Assembly (NCBI GenBank): GCA_036023115.1 | Contig: JAYKKT010000061.1 | Span: 15,750,501-15,814,500 of the forward strand | Reading direction: 5' to 3' | DNA length: 64,000 nt | Source: Brasenia schreberi | Taxonomy: Eukaryota; Streptophyta; Magnoliopsida; Nymphaeales; Cabombaceae | Shown: one piece after another, positions 1 to 10,035 of the stretch | Layout: each line of letters starts with the position of its first letter | How positions within the stretch are numbered: position 1 is the stretch's first letter | The notes under the pieces: model-generated | Database searches by the model: none | Told to the model about the DNA's origin: nothing | The model's input: the letters and a program-made list of their open reading frames with translations, nothing else | Translations under genes and position numbers: made by a program

Positions 1-1454
1 GTGTCACTCCTAATTTGTTTCTAATAACCTCATTATGTATACGGTCTTTTTTTGTATGACCACTCATCCATCTCAACATTTTCATTTCTGTCACACACAT
101 CTTTTGTAAATGTTGATCACTAACTGCCCAACACTCAGAACTATAAAACATGGCAGGTCTAATTGCTGCTCTATAATATTTACATTTGAACTTTAATGTG
201 TGCCAATTTTAATTTCTATGTCCTCTAAAGAAACCAAATGATCAAACTTATATTCCATATATTACGTCTTTGTTCTACTAAGTCGTAGGCCTTTGCTTTC
301 TAATGTTTCTCTCTATAGTTTTAATTTTCTATTAACTTTTTCCTTAGACTACTCCACTAACACAATGTCATCTGCAAATAACATACACCAAGGTACTTTA
401 TCTTGAATATGTTTTGTTAACTCATCAATCACCATTATAAATAAGTATGGACTTAAAGTTGATCCTTGATGTAACCCAATATTAACTTCAAAGAAGTTTG
501 TCATTCCTTCATGAGTCCTCACACATGTTTTTGCACCATTGTACATGTTTCTTATAAGGTTAATGTATGTCAATGAGATACCTATTTTTTCCAAAGTTAT
601 CCAAAGAAACTCCCTCAATACCCTATCGTAAGCTTTTTCTACATCAATAAATATCATGTGAAGGTCTTTCTTTTTTGCTCTAAAATATTTCATAAGATGT
701 CTTAAAAGGTGAATCGCTTCAACAATAGATCTGCTTGGCATGAATCCAAATTGGTTCTTTGTTGTACTTATGCTTGTCTTAATCTACGTTCGATAATTCT
801 TTCCCACAATTACATAGTATGGCTCATTAACTTGATACCTTGATAATTTGCACAACTTTGAATGTCTCCCCTGTTCTTATATATGGGTATAAGTGTACTC
901 GCTCTCCATTCCTCAAGCATCTTTTGGTTTTCTCATATTTCATTAAATAGTCTTGTGAGCCAAGTGATTCCTCTTTCTCCCAGTATTTTCCAAACTTCTA
1001 TAGGACTATTATCCGGTCCTACCGATTTACCACCCTTCATATGTTTAAGAGCTTCTTTGACTTCATTCTTTTGAATATATCGGTAGAAATTGTGGTTTAT
1101 ATACTTTTCTGATTTGGCTAACTCTCCTAAGCTAATACTAACATCTTTATTTTCATTAAAAAGCTTATAAAAATAGTTTTTCCATCTATTTTTTATATCA
1201 TCATTTGCCACTAAAATTTTTTCATCCTCGTCTTTGATGCATCTAACATAATTAAGATCTTTAGTTTTCTTATCTCTAGCCCTAGCTATCCTAAAAATAT
1301 CTCTTTTACCCTCTTTTGAGTTGAGGTTTTTTATATAAATCCTCCCAAATTTTAGTTTTTGCTTTATTGATGGTTTTTTTTTGCTTTCTTCTTTGCTTTC
1401 TTATAAGCCTCTAAAGTTTCACTAGTTTTCTTAGCATAATGTAATTTGTAACAT
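1..1454 (-). pseudogene. RTE LINE reverse transcriptase (broken, partial)
   Basis: Minus-strand translation between 741 and 349 gives the RT palm: motif A as FIDVEKAYDRV, a helix ending [11 protein letters not shown] and motif C as FADDIVLVE, so the catalytic aspartates are present. A block at 1211-933 carries the preceding region that includes GGKSVGPD. Frames change between the blocks and several codons are lost, so no continuous product is possible. The C-terminal part runs off the left edge. In an active element this enzyme would copy the LINE RNA at a nicked target. Confidence 0.85.
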
Positions 1455-1455
1455 G

Positions 1456-1463
1456 CCCTCTTT
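1456..1463. repeat. Target-site duplication, left copy
   Basis: The 8-bp ccctcttt at the left junction of the MITE, repeated exactly at 2205-2212. Confidence 0.75.
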
Positions 1464-2204
1464 CTAAGTCACACAGACACTTCTAAGGGGTGGAGTGTCG
1501 ACCTCGACACTGGTGCGACACCGACACCAACACCGTGTCGGGTGCGGCATGGGAAAAAACAAATTGCAAAAAAAAAAATTGCAAAAATTTTTTTTTTGTA
1601 ACTCACGGTTAAATGGGTCCGGATAATGAAGATTGATTTGTGTATTATGATGAAATTAGTAGTTGTTTATCATTTATATGTTTTGCTTTAATATAAACTT
1701 ATAAAGTTGTGTACTTGCTATTGTAGTTGTATATCATATTAGCTTTAATGATTTTAGGTGCGAACAATTGGTTTCTTATTACTCAATCTGATTGGATTCT
1801 TGACTCCATACTGTATGCCTTTGCACAGAATAATCTTTGTCACCAAACACATTTAAAGACCAGGAACATTACCTGATCAATAGAACAGAAGAGTATGACA
1901 TCACTAGTGGATCCTAGCACAAATACTAGTATATGTTATATCCTACTAAAGATCCCGAAACTCTTTGAATCCATAACTTCAATATTTTGTAGCTCATAAA
2001 ATCATTGTAAGTTTCAGATCATTATGTGAGAACTTTAATTGATACCTATGTGCACCCAAAATTAGCAAATACTAGTTGTATTATGATTGATTTATTTAGG
2101 TTGAATATTATATATAATATATAATATTATATACCCTAGCCGTGTCGCCGCACCCAAAATTTTTGAAATTTGCCGTATCCCGCACCCGCACGTGTGTGAC
2201 ATAG
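1464..2204. mobile_element. 741-bp hAT-like nonautonomous transposon (MITE)
   Basis: The LINE sequence ...catgccctctttgcc, intact at about 63284, is interrupted here. The 8 bases ccctcttt occur on both sides (1456-1463 and 2205-2212). The insert starts ctaagtcacaca and its other end, reversed, starts ctatgtcacaca: 11 of 12 terminal bases match. An 8-bp target duplication with short terminal inverted repeats fits the hAT superfamily. Subterminal DNA is rich in gtgtcg/cgacac motifs on both sides. No open frame of note lies inside, so it would have to be mobilised in trans. Confidence 0.7.
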
Positions 2205-2212
2205 CCCTCTTT
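2205..2212. repeat. Target-site duplication, right copy
   Basis: Exact copy of ccctcttt at the right junction of the MITE. The interrupted LINE resumes in register after it. Confidence 0.75.
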
Positions 2213-2214
2213 GC

Positions 2215-3240
2215 CTTGATTTTATTTTATACTACTTCACTCCACCACCAAGCTTCTTTTTGTGCCGGTACACCTCCCTTAGATACACCCAACACATCTT
2301 TCGCCACTTTCCTAATATGTATAGCTATATTGTTTCACATATCACAAGGTGTATCAACATAATTTCAAACATCTCCTTGAAGGGCTTTCTGTTTAAATAT
2401 ATCTTCTTTCTCGCTTTTGAGGTTCCACCATTTAGTCTGAATAGCTCGATGCACACTTTTCTTCTTTGTCCATTTTTTTAATTTGTAAATCCATAACTAA
2501 AAGTCGATGTTGGGTGGTTAAGCTTTCTCCTGGAATTACCTTAAATCTTTACAACACACTATCTTTTTTCTACAAATAAAGTAATCAATTTGTGTTTGTG
2601 ATAAGCCACTCTTATAAATAATTAAATGTTCATCTCGTTTTTTGAAGATTGTATTGACTATAAAGAGATCAAATGCCATAGCAAAATTTAAAATCTCTCT
2701 ACCTTCCTCATTTATATCCCCAAAACCAAAGTTTCTACGAATACCTTGATATCCTAATGCCTCTTTACCTACATGTCTATTTAAGTCTCCTCCTAAAGAA
2801 ATCATCTCCCTTTATGGAATCCTTTGAATCACCTTATCTAACTCTTCCCAAAAAGTTGTCTTTATACTATCTTCTAGAACTACTTGGGGTGCGTAAGAAA
2901 AAATTATATTCAAAACAACTGCTCATAACACTAATTTTAACGTCATGATTTGGTCACCATATCGTTGTATGTCTACTACACTATCCTTTAAATCTTTATT
3001 TAAGATAATACCCACTCCATTTTGAGCATTTTCCTTACCTGAGTACCATAATTTAAAACATGTATCCTCTATCTCTTTTGCATTTTCTCCAACCCACTTT
3101 ATCTCTTCTAAACATAGAATATGAATCTTTCTTCGAATCATAGTATCTACCACCTCCATTAGCTTATCGGATAATGTTTTGATATTCCAAGAACCAATAC
3201 AAATCTTATTATCTAGGACTAGCTTCCTTATCCCCGCATT
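2215..3240 (-). pseudogene. RTE LINE endonuclease region (broken)
   Basis: Minus-strand blocks at 3159-2923 and 2805-2536 translate to an APE-type endonuclease. The first holds CLEEIKWVGE (the family's ETKW site has become EEIKW) and WYSGKENAQNGVGIIL. The second holds GGDLNRHVG, the catalytic GDxN-type loop, and later QIDYFICR. The two blocks lie in different frames. In an active element this domain nicks the target DNA before reverse transcription. Confidence 0.82.
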
Positions 3241-3649
3241 TGTCCATATTAAAAATACGGAGACCCTATAGCGGGACTAACTCTTTACCCACACCCATCT
3301 ATGATGTGAGAACCCTCTCTACAATTGATTCACTACATTCGGCAAAAATGTAGTGGCCCTTGCTTACTTATCACTGCATTCGGGTTCTACAGTGCGTTGC
3401 TAGGCAGAGACGCCCCAAAGCAATGCTCATAATTTGTGTAATTCATGGTATAAAAATCCGACAAAGTTTTACGTTGACAATCAACTAATTCTAATAAAAA
3501 AGAGCAGACGCAATGTGTGTGAACTTGCATTTATTGTAGTAAAAAAACAAGATTGTTGAATGTAAAACCACATGAGATTATGGTTTTTCAAGGCTTGGGC
3601 AAGTTCACTCGTCATAATATCTTCTTTACTCTCTCTAAGATCATTGCCC

Positions 3650-3653
<4 letters not shown>

Positions 3654-3732
<79 letters not shown>
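3654..3732. repeat. (CT)n microsatellite, about 79 bp
   Basis: An uninterrupted CT dinucleotide run. An open frame across it is only the repeat read as Leu-Ser and is not a gene. Confidence 0.97.
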
Positions 3733-3735
<3 letters not shown>

Positions 3736-4225
3736 TCAATGACTTCCTACTTCTTAAATTCGACTTGTTTGTGTTTGTTTCATGCTAGCGGTCTAATGAG
3801 GTTCTTCGGACAGTTGATTTCCGCACTTCGCAGGAAATGGGAGGAAATGCTTCTGTGAATCAGCTTGGGGAATGGCAATGGGAAAATGGCTACTAGACGT
3901 TTTTCTCTTTTTTTGTTACCTTTTCATTTACATAATATTTGGTAGTTGAATCAAGAGATCAAGCCATTTATATCAAGGAATCTTTCTTTCAATATGTTCG
4001 CTTTTCTCTTAAATAAGATTTAGTAGCTAAATCAAGAGATTAAGCTGTTATTTGTGTCAAATAGAGATGGAAAGGTTTAGGATGCAGACCAGTTTTATGT
4101 GTGCTTTATTATTTCTTAATGGGCATTTTCATCCTTTCTATAATTTTTTATATAAGATATAGTCTGTCATTTCTTAACTGTGTGTCCCCATGATTGATAA
4201 TCTTGATGATGTTCCATGTCTAACA
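3733..4225 (+). other. Probable decayed copia LTR region upstream of a PBS
   Basis: No gene is visible. The segment ends ...gtctaaca immediately before a tRNA-iMet-like primer binding site at 4226, the expected position of a copia 5' LTR. Its left end cannot be fixed because no second LTR copy is present. Confidence 0.4.
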
Positions 4226-4240
4226 TGGTATGAAAGCATT
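4226..4240 (+). other. Degenerate primer binding site (initiator Met tRNA type)
   Basis: The sequence tggtatgaaagcatt resembles the plant copia PBS core tggtatcagagc with few changes. It directly follows a segment ending in ca. Confidence 0.5.
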
Positions 4241-4498
4241 GAGGTCTTTGATTTGCATGCATACTGAAGATGAGCCTCGTCCAAAGGTGGGACGCGAGTG
4301 GTGGAATGAACTTCTGAAGAAACCAAGGCAGCAGAGTGCTATGGAGTGCTTCTACAAGGTAATCAGGAAGGCGTGTATGTAATGGACTGCATGCAGATAC
4401 GATACTGTGTAATGTTGTTTGAGGGAGCAATGCAAGACGGATAGTACCTGGTTCTACTCTTCTTCCTCTTAATATCTGGTTATTGCAACAGGGTGAGA

Positions 4499-5340
4499 AT
4501 GGTTGATGCACGGAGGACTTCTGAGGTTCCCAAGAAATCTCAAACCTTTGAGGAGAAGATGGAGGAGAAAATAAAAAGTTTTTAGACTACCATTGTTAAA
4601 TTCGATAAAAGGAATTACCTTGAATAGGGGAAATCCATTGAGTTAGATATCCTAGCAAGAGGTAGATGGGAGTATTTGATAGGAAACAAAAATTGCCCTA
4701 TAAAAAGAATGTTGATTACTCTAAGAGACTAAAGGAATATATGGTGGTGGCCTCAATCGACGAATCCTTCAGTATGGAAAACTTTTGTTTGCTTGGAGTC
4801 TGCTAGAGAGATTTGAGAGAATGTGTCTGATGCCTACTCAAGAATAAAGGATGTGGTTAAGGAATATGAGACTCTGGATAAAAGGAGCTGTCAACAAGGG
4901 GTTAGAATCATCAACGAGTACCATGCTAAATCCCATATATTATGGGATGAACTCCAACTTTTTGCTCATCAAATTCTCTCCATGAGTGAAGGAAAGAAAT
5001 GAGGAAGTAGAGATACACAAAGTATTTTACTTGTTACCAGATATATTTTGGAAGGATTATTCTAATTGAGCAGAGCATATTCAGTACTTATCACGGAAGA
5101 AGATAGAAGAGAGTTTAAAAAGGAAAGAAGGTGATTATTGAGAGATCTGAATTTGTGGGTGAAATCAAAGTCAACAAGTAGAGGAAAAGGGTACAACACT
5201 AGAGGAAGAGGTCGTCAAACTGTACCTAGTGATGAAAAGATAAGGTCAAGTGTTGTCACTGTGGTAAAAGTCAACACACAAAAGAGCAGTTTGGGATCTT
5301 GCGGGTAAGCCTAACTTTATAAAAACTAAGGCCTTGTAAC
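4499..5340 (+). pseudogene. Copia gag, degenerate
   Basis: From the ATG at 4499, translation runs to FEEKMEEKIKSF, stops, and continues as VKFDKRNYLE then ILARGRWEYLIGN. This is the conserved N-terminal gag region, seen better preserved in the copia gag at 11447. Further on come DVVKEYETLDK and, near 5250, a zinc knuckle CCHCGKSQHTK whose final cysteine is lost. Many in-frame stops and at least one frameshift are present. Gag would form the retrotransposon particle. Confidence 0.7.
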
Positions 5341-5499
5341 TCCAAGAAAATATATGATGATGTTGATATAGAGACAACAATTGCATTAACAAAGTAGATT
5401 GAAGGCTAGGGAGTCACGACTTGGAGAACAAGCTTGTATATTAGGATCTTATGCCACGATGGCTCATTCCTCCTTCATGCCAGCTAGTAACCCCACTTC

Positions 5500-5565
5500 T
5501 TGCATCCTAGAGTATTAATTGTGGACTCTAGAGCTACCAATGATATGCTTGGAAAGGAGAGTTAA
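5500..5565 (+). pseudogene. Copia protease start with altered active site
   Basis: The bases around 5518-5548 translate as IVDSRATNDM, matching the copia protease motif with DSG changed to DSR. No further protease sequence is clear downstream. Confidence 0.5.
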
Positions 5566-5887
5566 CCTCCATTCTTGATATTCTCAAATTTCTTGTGAAC
5601 TTTTATCTCTGACCTCTCCAACAAAAAAAACTTAAACTGCTTAGTAACCTTTTCTCCAAGTTTTTAAGTATTTGAAGAGACGGAGAACCTTCGACAATGG
5701 TAGCTTCACAAGAAGGCTCTATATTTAAATAGAACTTCAATCCTTGATCCCATTGAATACTTCCTTCTTGGTGAAACCTAAGGATGGTATTAAGTTGTAG
5801 CATAACTTATTAGGTCATTTAGCTTTGTTTAAAAATAGAAGTGTTGACCCATTTATAACAACAACTGTCTTTTTTCCATACTACATA

Positions 5888-6605
5888 TATTTAGTAGAAC
5901 AAAGACAGAATATATGGAATGTAAGTTTGATCATTTGGTTACTTCAGAGGACATAGAAATTAAAATTGGCACACATTGCATTCCCTATAAGGAAAGTTTT
6001 AAATACCTAGGGTCAATTTTTCAGAGTGATGGAAGAATTGATGGAGATGTTACACATAGAATTAATGCTGGTTGGTTAAAATGGAGAGGAGCATCAGGTA
6101 TTCTTTGTGATAAGAAGATACCATTAAAGTTAAAAGGTAAATATTATAGAGCAGCAATTAGGCCTGCCATGTTTTATGGTTCTGAGTGTTGGGCAGTTAA
6201 TCATCAACATGTACAAAAGATATCTGTGACAGAAATGAAGATGTTGAGATGGGTGAGTGGTCATCCAAGAAAAGACCGTATACATAATGAGGTTATTAGA
6301 AACAAATTAAGAGTGGCACCAATAGAGGATAAAATGAGAGAACATCGTTTAAGATGGTTTGGACATATAGAAAGAAGATCAAAAGAAGAACCTGTAAGAA
6401 GATTAGAAAAACTAAATTTGGAAAGTATTAAAAGAGGTAGAGGACGACCACAAAAGTGTTGGAAAGAAACAATAAAGAATGATCTAGCTGATTGGGAGTT
6501 AACTGCTAACATGACACATGATAGGGATCTGTGGAAACAAAGAATCCATGTAGCCGACCCCATCTAGTATGGGAAAAGGCTTAGTTGTTGTTGTTGTTGT
6601 TGTTG
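5888..6605 (+). mobile_element. Young 5'-truncated RTE LINE copy 3 nested in copy 2
   Basis: A short plus-strand copy starting within the RT C-terminal region (ttagtagaacaaagac) and ending with the family's TTG repeat tail at 6584-6605. The sequence tacata occurs at 5882-5887 and 6606-6611 and probably marks the target duplication. The inserted copy is far closer to the family consensus than its host LINE. Confidence 0.78.
5914..6567 (+). pseudogene. RTE LINE RT C-terminal fragment, open frame of 217 codons
   Basis: This is the region after RT motif [20 protein letters not shown], then [14 protein letters not shown], then [10 protein letters not shown]. It ends at the stop just before the TTG tail, like all complete copies of the family. 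The RT catalytic core is missing because of 5' truncation, so the open frame is a leftover and not a gene. Confidence 0.82.
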
Positions 6606-7276
6606 TACATAGGGTTCGCTACATAGATTCTTTGTTTTCATAAGCTCAAACCTATGCCATACTAACAGTTAATTCAAAAAAATATTGATCATTCTTTATT
6701 ATTTCTTTCCAATATTTTCGTGGTCTTCTTTTTTCTCTTTTTAACTTTTCCATCATCTAGTTTCTCTACCTTCTTATCGGAGCTTTCTTTGGTTGCCTTT
6801 TCACATGTTTATACCATCTTAAATGATTTTTCTCATTTTCTCACATATTGGCGTCACTCTGAATCTATTTCTAGTCATCTCATCAAGAATGCAATATTTT
6901 CTTATATAGCCACATACATCTTAGCATCCTTGTTTCTTTTATATATGTTGATGGTGTTGATGGCGAATTGCCCAACAATCAAAACCACATAAAAAGGAGA
7001 TCTAATTGCTACTCTATGATATTTATCTTTCAGCTTTAATGATATCTTCTTATCATGTAAAATACTTTATGTATCTCTTTCTTTTGACTAACATGCATTA
7101 ATTTATGTTTAACATCTCCATCAATTTTTTCGTCGCTCTAAAAGCTAATCCTCAATATTTAAAACTTCCTTATGAGGGATGCAATGTGTATTGATCTTAA
7201 TTTTATCTCATCTCAAGTAATCAAATTATCAAAATTACATTTGATATATCATGTCATCATCCAAATGTGTCTCAAG

Positions 7277-7574
7277 CAGTGTTGTTCGTATCGCACCGTA
7301 CCTTACACTCAAGGACCCGTATAAAGAATCCCTAGCCAAACACAAACCCGTATTTTTGTGGGTTTCTATGATTTTTTTAGAGCTCCTTACGCTCTCTTCC
7401 GATGGTTCTCCAACTCCTCGGTGTTCAAGGCTCCCAAAAAAGTGCTCTACGGTATCCGTGCAAGCCTCATAACTCAGATTGTGATATATTTTAAGTGTTT
7501 TTCTAAATTCTTTTCTTTGTATTTGTTTTTTTTTGTGTTATTTGCTTTTTTCGAATGACCAAATATGAAGTTAT
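7277..7574 (+). repeat. hAT A 5' terminal and subterminal region
   Basis: Starts cagtgttgttcgtatcg, like the reversed end of the hAT fragment at 21920. It continues through the untranslated leader to caaatatgaagttat, where the sibling copies read on. It is interrupted by an LTR at 7575. Confidence 0.75.
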
Positions 7575-7916
7575 TGTTGAAGAATATGAGTTTCGAGTCA
7601 GTTTTAGTACATATAATGTCTTAAGACAGTAAAATTGATGTTTAGAGTATTATTGTAATTGTCCGAAGTTGTAAGGGCATTTTGGTAATTTTCTGTGCTA
7701 GGGGTATTTCGGTCATTTTATGTTTTCCAGCTCCTTATATAAGGGCTAATAGGCTGTATTATGGTTTAAGATTGCAGAGATTAAGAAAGAGAGAAAGAGG
7801 GGGGGCAGCCTCCATTGGAGGTTCGCCCCCTCCTTCGATCTCCCATGTTTTTTCTCTTTAATGTTTCTTTATGTTTGTGATTTTCAATCTCCACTGTGCA
7901 ACCACATTTTTCAACA
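7575..7916 (+). repeat. Copia B 5' LTR
   Basis: Begins tgttgaag and ends ttcaaca, giving a perfect short terminal inverted repeat. It is followed at once by a PBS. A TATA-like ttatataagg lies near 7735 and a G-rich/C-rich hairpin near 7800-7830. It sits inside hAT A leader DNA. No matching 3' LTR was found in the window. Confidence 0.75.
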
Positions 7917-7931
7917 TGGTATTAGAGCCGT
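7917..7931 (+). other. Primer binding site for initiator Met tRNA
   Basis: The sequence tggtattagagccgt follows directly after the LTR ending ...caaca. It differs from the common plant copia PBS tggtatcagagc by one base. Confidence 0.75.
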
Positions 7932-8444
7932 ACCACTGCAAGATCGTTCAGCCGATATGAAGAACAACACTGATATACTGTCCGCAGGTGAGTGGTGAAT
8001 CAAATTTTAGAGTTTTGGTATGATATCCTCGATTATATTGTGAAGAAGGTTTAAGACAAGAAACTCCAAATCAGCAGGGTATTAATCTTAGATGTCGATG
8101 CTTAGAGAGTGCCATATTGACATTGTAAAACATGCATTTTGGTGGATAATAGAGACATAAGCGTTGTTTTCTGACTTACCTGATAGTGCAGTTCCTATTT
8201 TGAACGAGGGCTTGCCTTCAGTTTATGAAGATGTTGATTATGATAGTGGTTTAATCATATAGCAGACGTACATTCAAATAAGGAACAGGTCGATAGGAAA
8301 AATAATTCCATCGACTCCCTGTCATCTTGTTTCGTTTTTATTGATAGTGTGGAATTATTCAGCAGCTACAATGGCTGCACTATTTCCTATGAAACATTCC
8401 ATCTAATATCTTAAGAGAGCCGGGTCAAAGAATTACAAGTTCCT

Positions 8445-8812
8445 ATGAAGATAAGTCTGGGACAGACTGTAAAGAAGAAGCTAAATGGCCGTAGACAGAT
8501 GGCATGCTGGCTGCTTGGTGTCATCCTTGAGGAGAGTACACCAGAAGAGCTGCAGAGACATACAACAGTGAGGCCATCTGTGCTGGAAGTTATTTTGGTT
8601 ATTGCAAAGTATTGTGATGTTTATCTAATTGAAAGGATTCTTGATGATGAGAGTGCGGAAAGGGTTCTTTTGGCTTTGGAGAACGCTGGATTTTTTTTTG
8701 CAGCCAGTGCACTAATCAAGGACAAGGTTCTAAATGGTAGGACATCTTTTTGTTTGACAACTAGCCTGATTGGCATGTTGATTCCAGCACAGAGATAATC
8801 TCTCAACTTTCT
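8445..8812 (+). pseudogene. PEX22-like gene fragment (peroxisome biogenesis), captured
   Basis: The translation LGVILEESTPEELQ, then SVLEVILVIAKYCDVYLIER, then ILDDESAERVLLALENAG matches my memory of the C-terminal half of plant PEX22, which anchors the PEX4 ubiquitin-conjugating enzyme at the peroxisome membrane. After GRTSF the frame shifts, and a neighbouring frame continues IDSSTEIISQLS, the next family block. The membrane anchor at the N terminus is missing. No intron interrupts about 120 codons. Upstream, 8205-8440 is open in one frame but unrecognised. It is a non-functional fragment inside a retrotransposon. Confidence 0.65.
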
Positions 8813-9119
8813 CATTCATAAGTGAGGAAGATGGCATGCTCAATATGTATTATTTTGAAGCAAGCAAACCAATCTATTTTTCAGCAAGTACATCAGGCCA
8901 TTCTCTGGCAGGAAGGAAATGGATAATGTAATTAGTTGTGCAATCTGGGAATTATATCATAAGTCCTGCAAAATCGTCTGCTAATCGTATGAAGATAGAA
9001 GAAGAAGATGATGATGATGAAATAGAAAGTCGTTGGCTGCCTAAAGTAACAATGGTGGCTGACCCATTCTTTCCAGATTTTTTTTAAAGGTCCCACAAAA
9101 TCTTGAAAAAGAATATTTA

Positions 9120-9330
9120 AATTGTTTGAGAAAGGTAACTTTATTTTTTTTTGAATTTCAAATGCTGGAAATAGAAGTTACGGATTACTTTTCCTGATTT
9201 TTGTTTAAAGCAAACCAGAAAGGTAGATATGGAAAGTACTTTCCTGATTTTGTGGGAGAGATAACCAGAAATAGTTATGGAAATTAATTTCCTGATTTGG
9301 TGGAAATGATAAGGAAAAGAAATGAAGATA
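9120..9330 (+). repeat. Imperfect short tandem repeats
   Basis: The motif tttcctgatttt followed by an aaccagaaa-like block recurs about three times at 45-60-bp spacing. No coding content is seen. Confidence 0.45.
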
Positions 9331-9538
9331 AGGATGATTCTAAAAATAAGGATGAGTCCCACATTTTTAGGAAAGAAAGAAGGTAACCGCTACCCATCAT
9401 CTGCATAAAGAAAGTGAATGCAGGAAAAGGCATGTGATTTAAAGCACGTGAATGACAGTTCTGTTTACTGGAACTGAATGAACAAGAATCTTCCTACTTG
9501 AAGCTAGTCTCAGAAAAGTCAAAATACTAACTGACTAT

Positions 9539-10030
9539 GTGTCAGCCCGAAGAACAAAAAAGAGCTGCAGGGAAGATGAAAGCAATGATGTAAAATATTC
9601 TAGTCCTAGTGACGATGCTGAATGTGCATACCCATTTGATGACGACTCCCTTGTGGATGTGAGTGAAGGAGTTGATGGTGACTATGATGGATCTAGCTTT
9701 AGGAAGTCACTTAGTTATGGAACATTGGCATCAACGAACTACATTCGAGGATCCCATTATTCTACAATAAGAATTGATGGTGGTGATGAGGAGTGGATTT
9801 ATTACAGCAACCACAGATCTGATGTGGGTGGCACTCGTGCTGAGGAATCAACATCAGCGTATCCAGAACAATCTATATTGCAGGCATCAAAGCTTAGCAT
9901 TCTGTCTTGAAGGAAAAGGAAACTAAGTTTCACATCGCCAAAGTTGAAGGGAGAACCACTGGTGAAGAAGTCATATGCAGAAGATGGTGAGTCCTTGAAA
10001 GACATACCAGAGCAGCTTAATTTAGCAAAG
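9539..10030 (+). pseudogene. Plant C2-NT (EEIG1/EHBP1-type) protein fragment, captured
   Basis: The translation reads FDDDSLVDVSEG, FRKSLSYGTLAS, GGDEEWIYYSNHRSDVGG and, after a TGA at about 9908, [20 protein letters not shown]. This acidic and basic order resembles the middle of a plant protein family with an N-terminal C2-like NT domain; that domain is absent here. From about 9944 the frame runs without interruption into the phosphofructokinase fragment. No intron is seen. The family name is from memory and moderately certain; the molecular role is poorly defined. Confidence 0.55.
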
Positions 10031-10035
10031 AAAGG

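Larger units (their letters stand above)
1..3485 (-). mobile_element. RTE-clade LINE copy 1, 3' end outside window
   Basis: A non-LTR retrotransposon read on the minus strand: 5' leader near 3240-3485, endonuclease at about 2215-3240, reverse transcriptase below 1454. The 3' end lies beyond base 1. The leader matches the plus-strand copy starting near 54943 over several hundred bases, and the coding parts match the copy at 61418-64000 almost base for base, so this is a family with at least five copies in the window. The element is split by a 741-bp DNA transposon at 1464-2204. Several frameshifts and stops make it inactive. The RTE assignment rests on the RT motifs and on the TTG-repeat tail seen in sister copies. 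Confidence 0.88.
4226..5830 (+). mobile_element. Decayed Ty1/copia remnant A (PBS, gag, protease start)
   Basis: PBS-like site, leader, gag and the start of protease are recognisable in order on the plus strand. Integrase, RT and the 3' LTR are absent. The remnant meets an RTE LINE tail at about 5855. The leader at 4264-4360 contains a coding-like stretch (WWNELLKKPRQQSAMECFYK) that is not typical of copia leaders and that I do not recognise. Confidence 0.65.
5855..7260 (-). mobile_element. Old RTE LINE copy 2, 3' half, split by a younger LINE
   Basis: The minus-strand 3' tail begins at 5855 with aacaacaact followed by a degenerate form of the family's 3' end (ccatacta). It breaks at about 5887 and resumes at 6606 with gggttcgctacatagattc, matching the end of the copy at 61440. 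From there to about 7260 it parallels the C-terminal RT region but with many changes, so it is much older than the insertion inside it. It is 5'-truncated near 7260. Confidence 0.75.

Noticed and set aside
3553..3858. Open frame of 101 codons
   Set aside because: Mostly Leu-Ser from the CT microsatellite.
6261..6563. Minus-strand open frame opposite the RTE LINE
   Set aside because: It is the antisense shadow of the LINE coding frame.
5888..7260. Twin-priming inversion of one LINE
   Set aside because: Both arms contain the same 3' region and differ strongly in divergence. A nested insertion with flanking tacata explains them better.
8445..8798. Functional PEX22 gene
   Set aside because: The N-terminal half and membrane anchor are missing, the frame shifts after GRTSF, and it lies within retrotransposon DNA.
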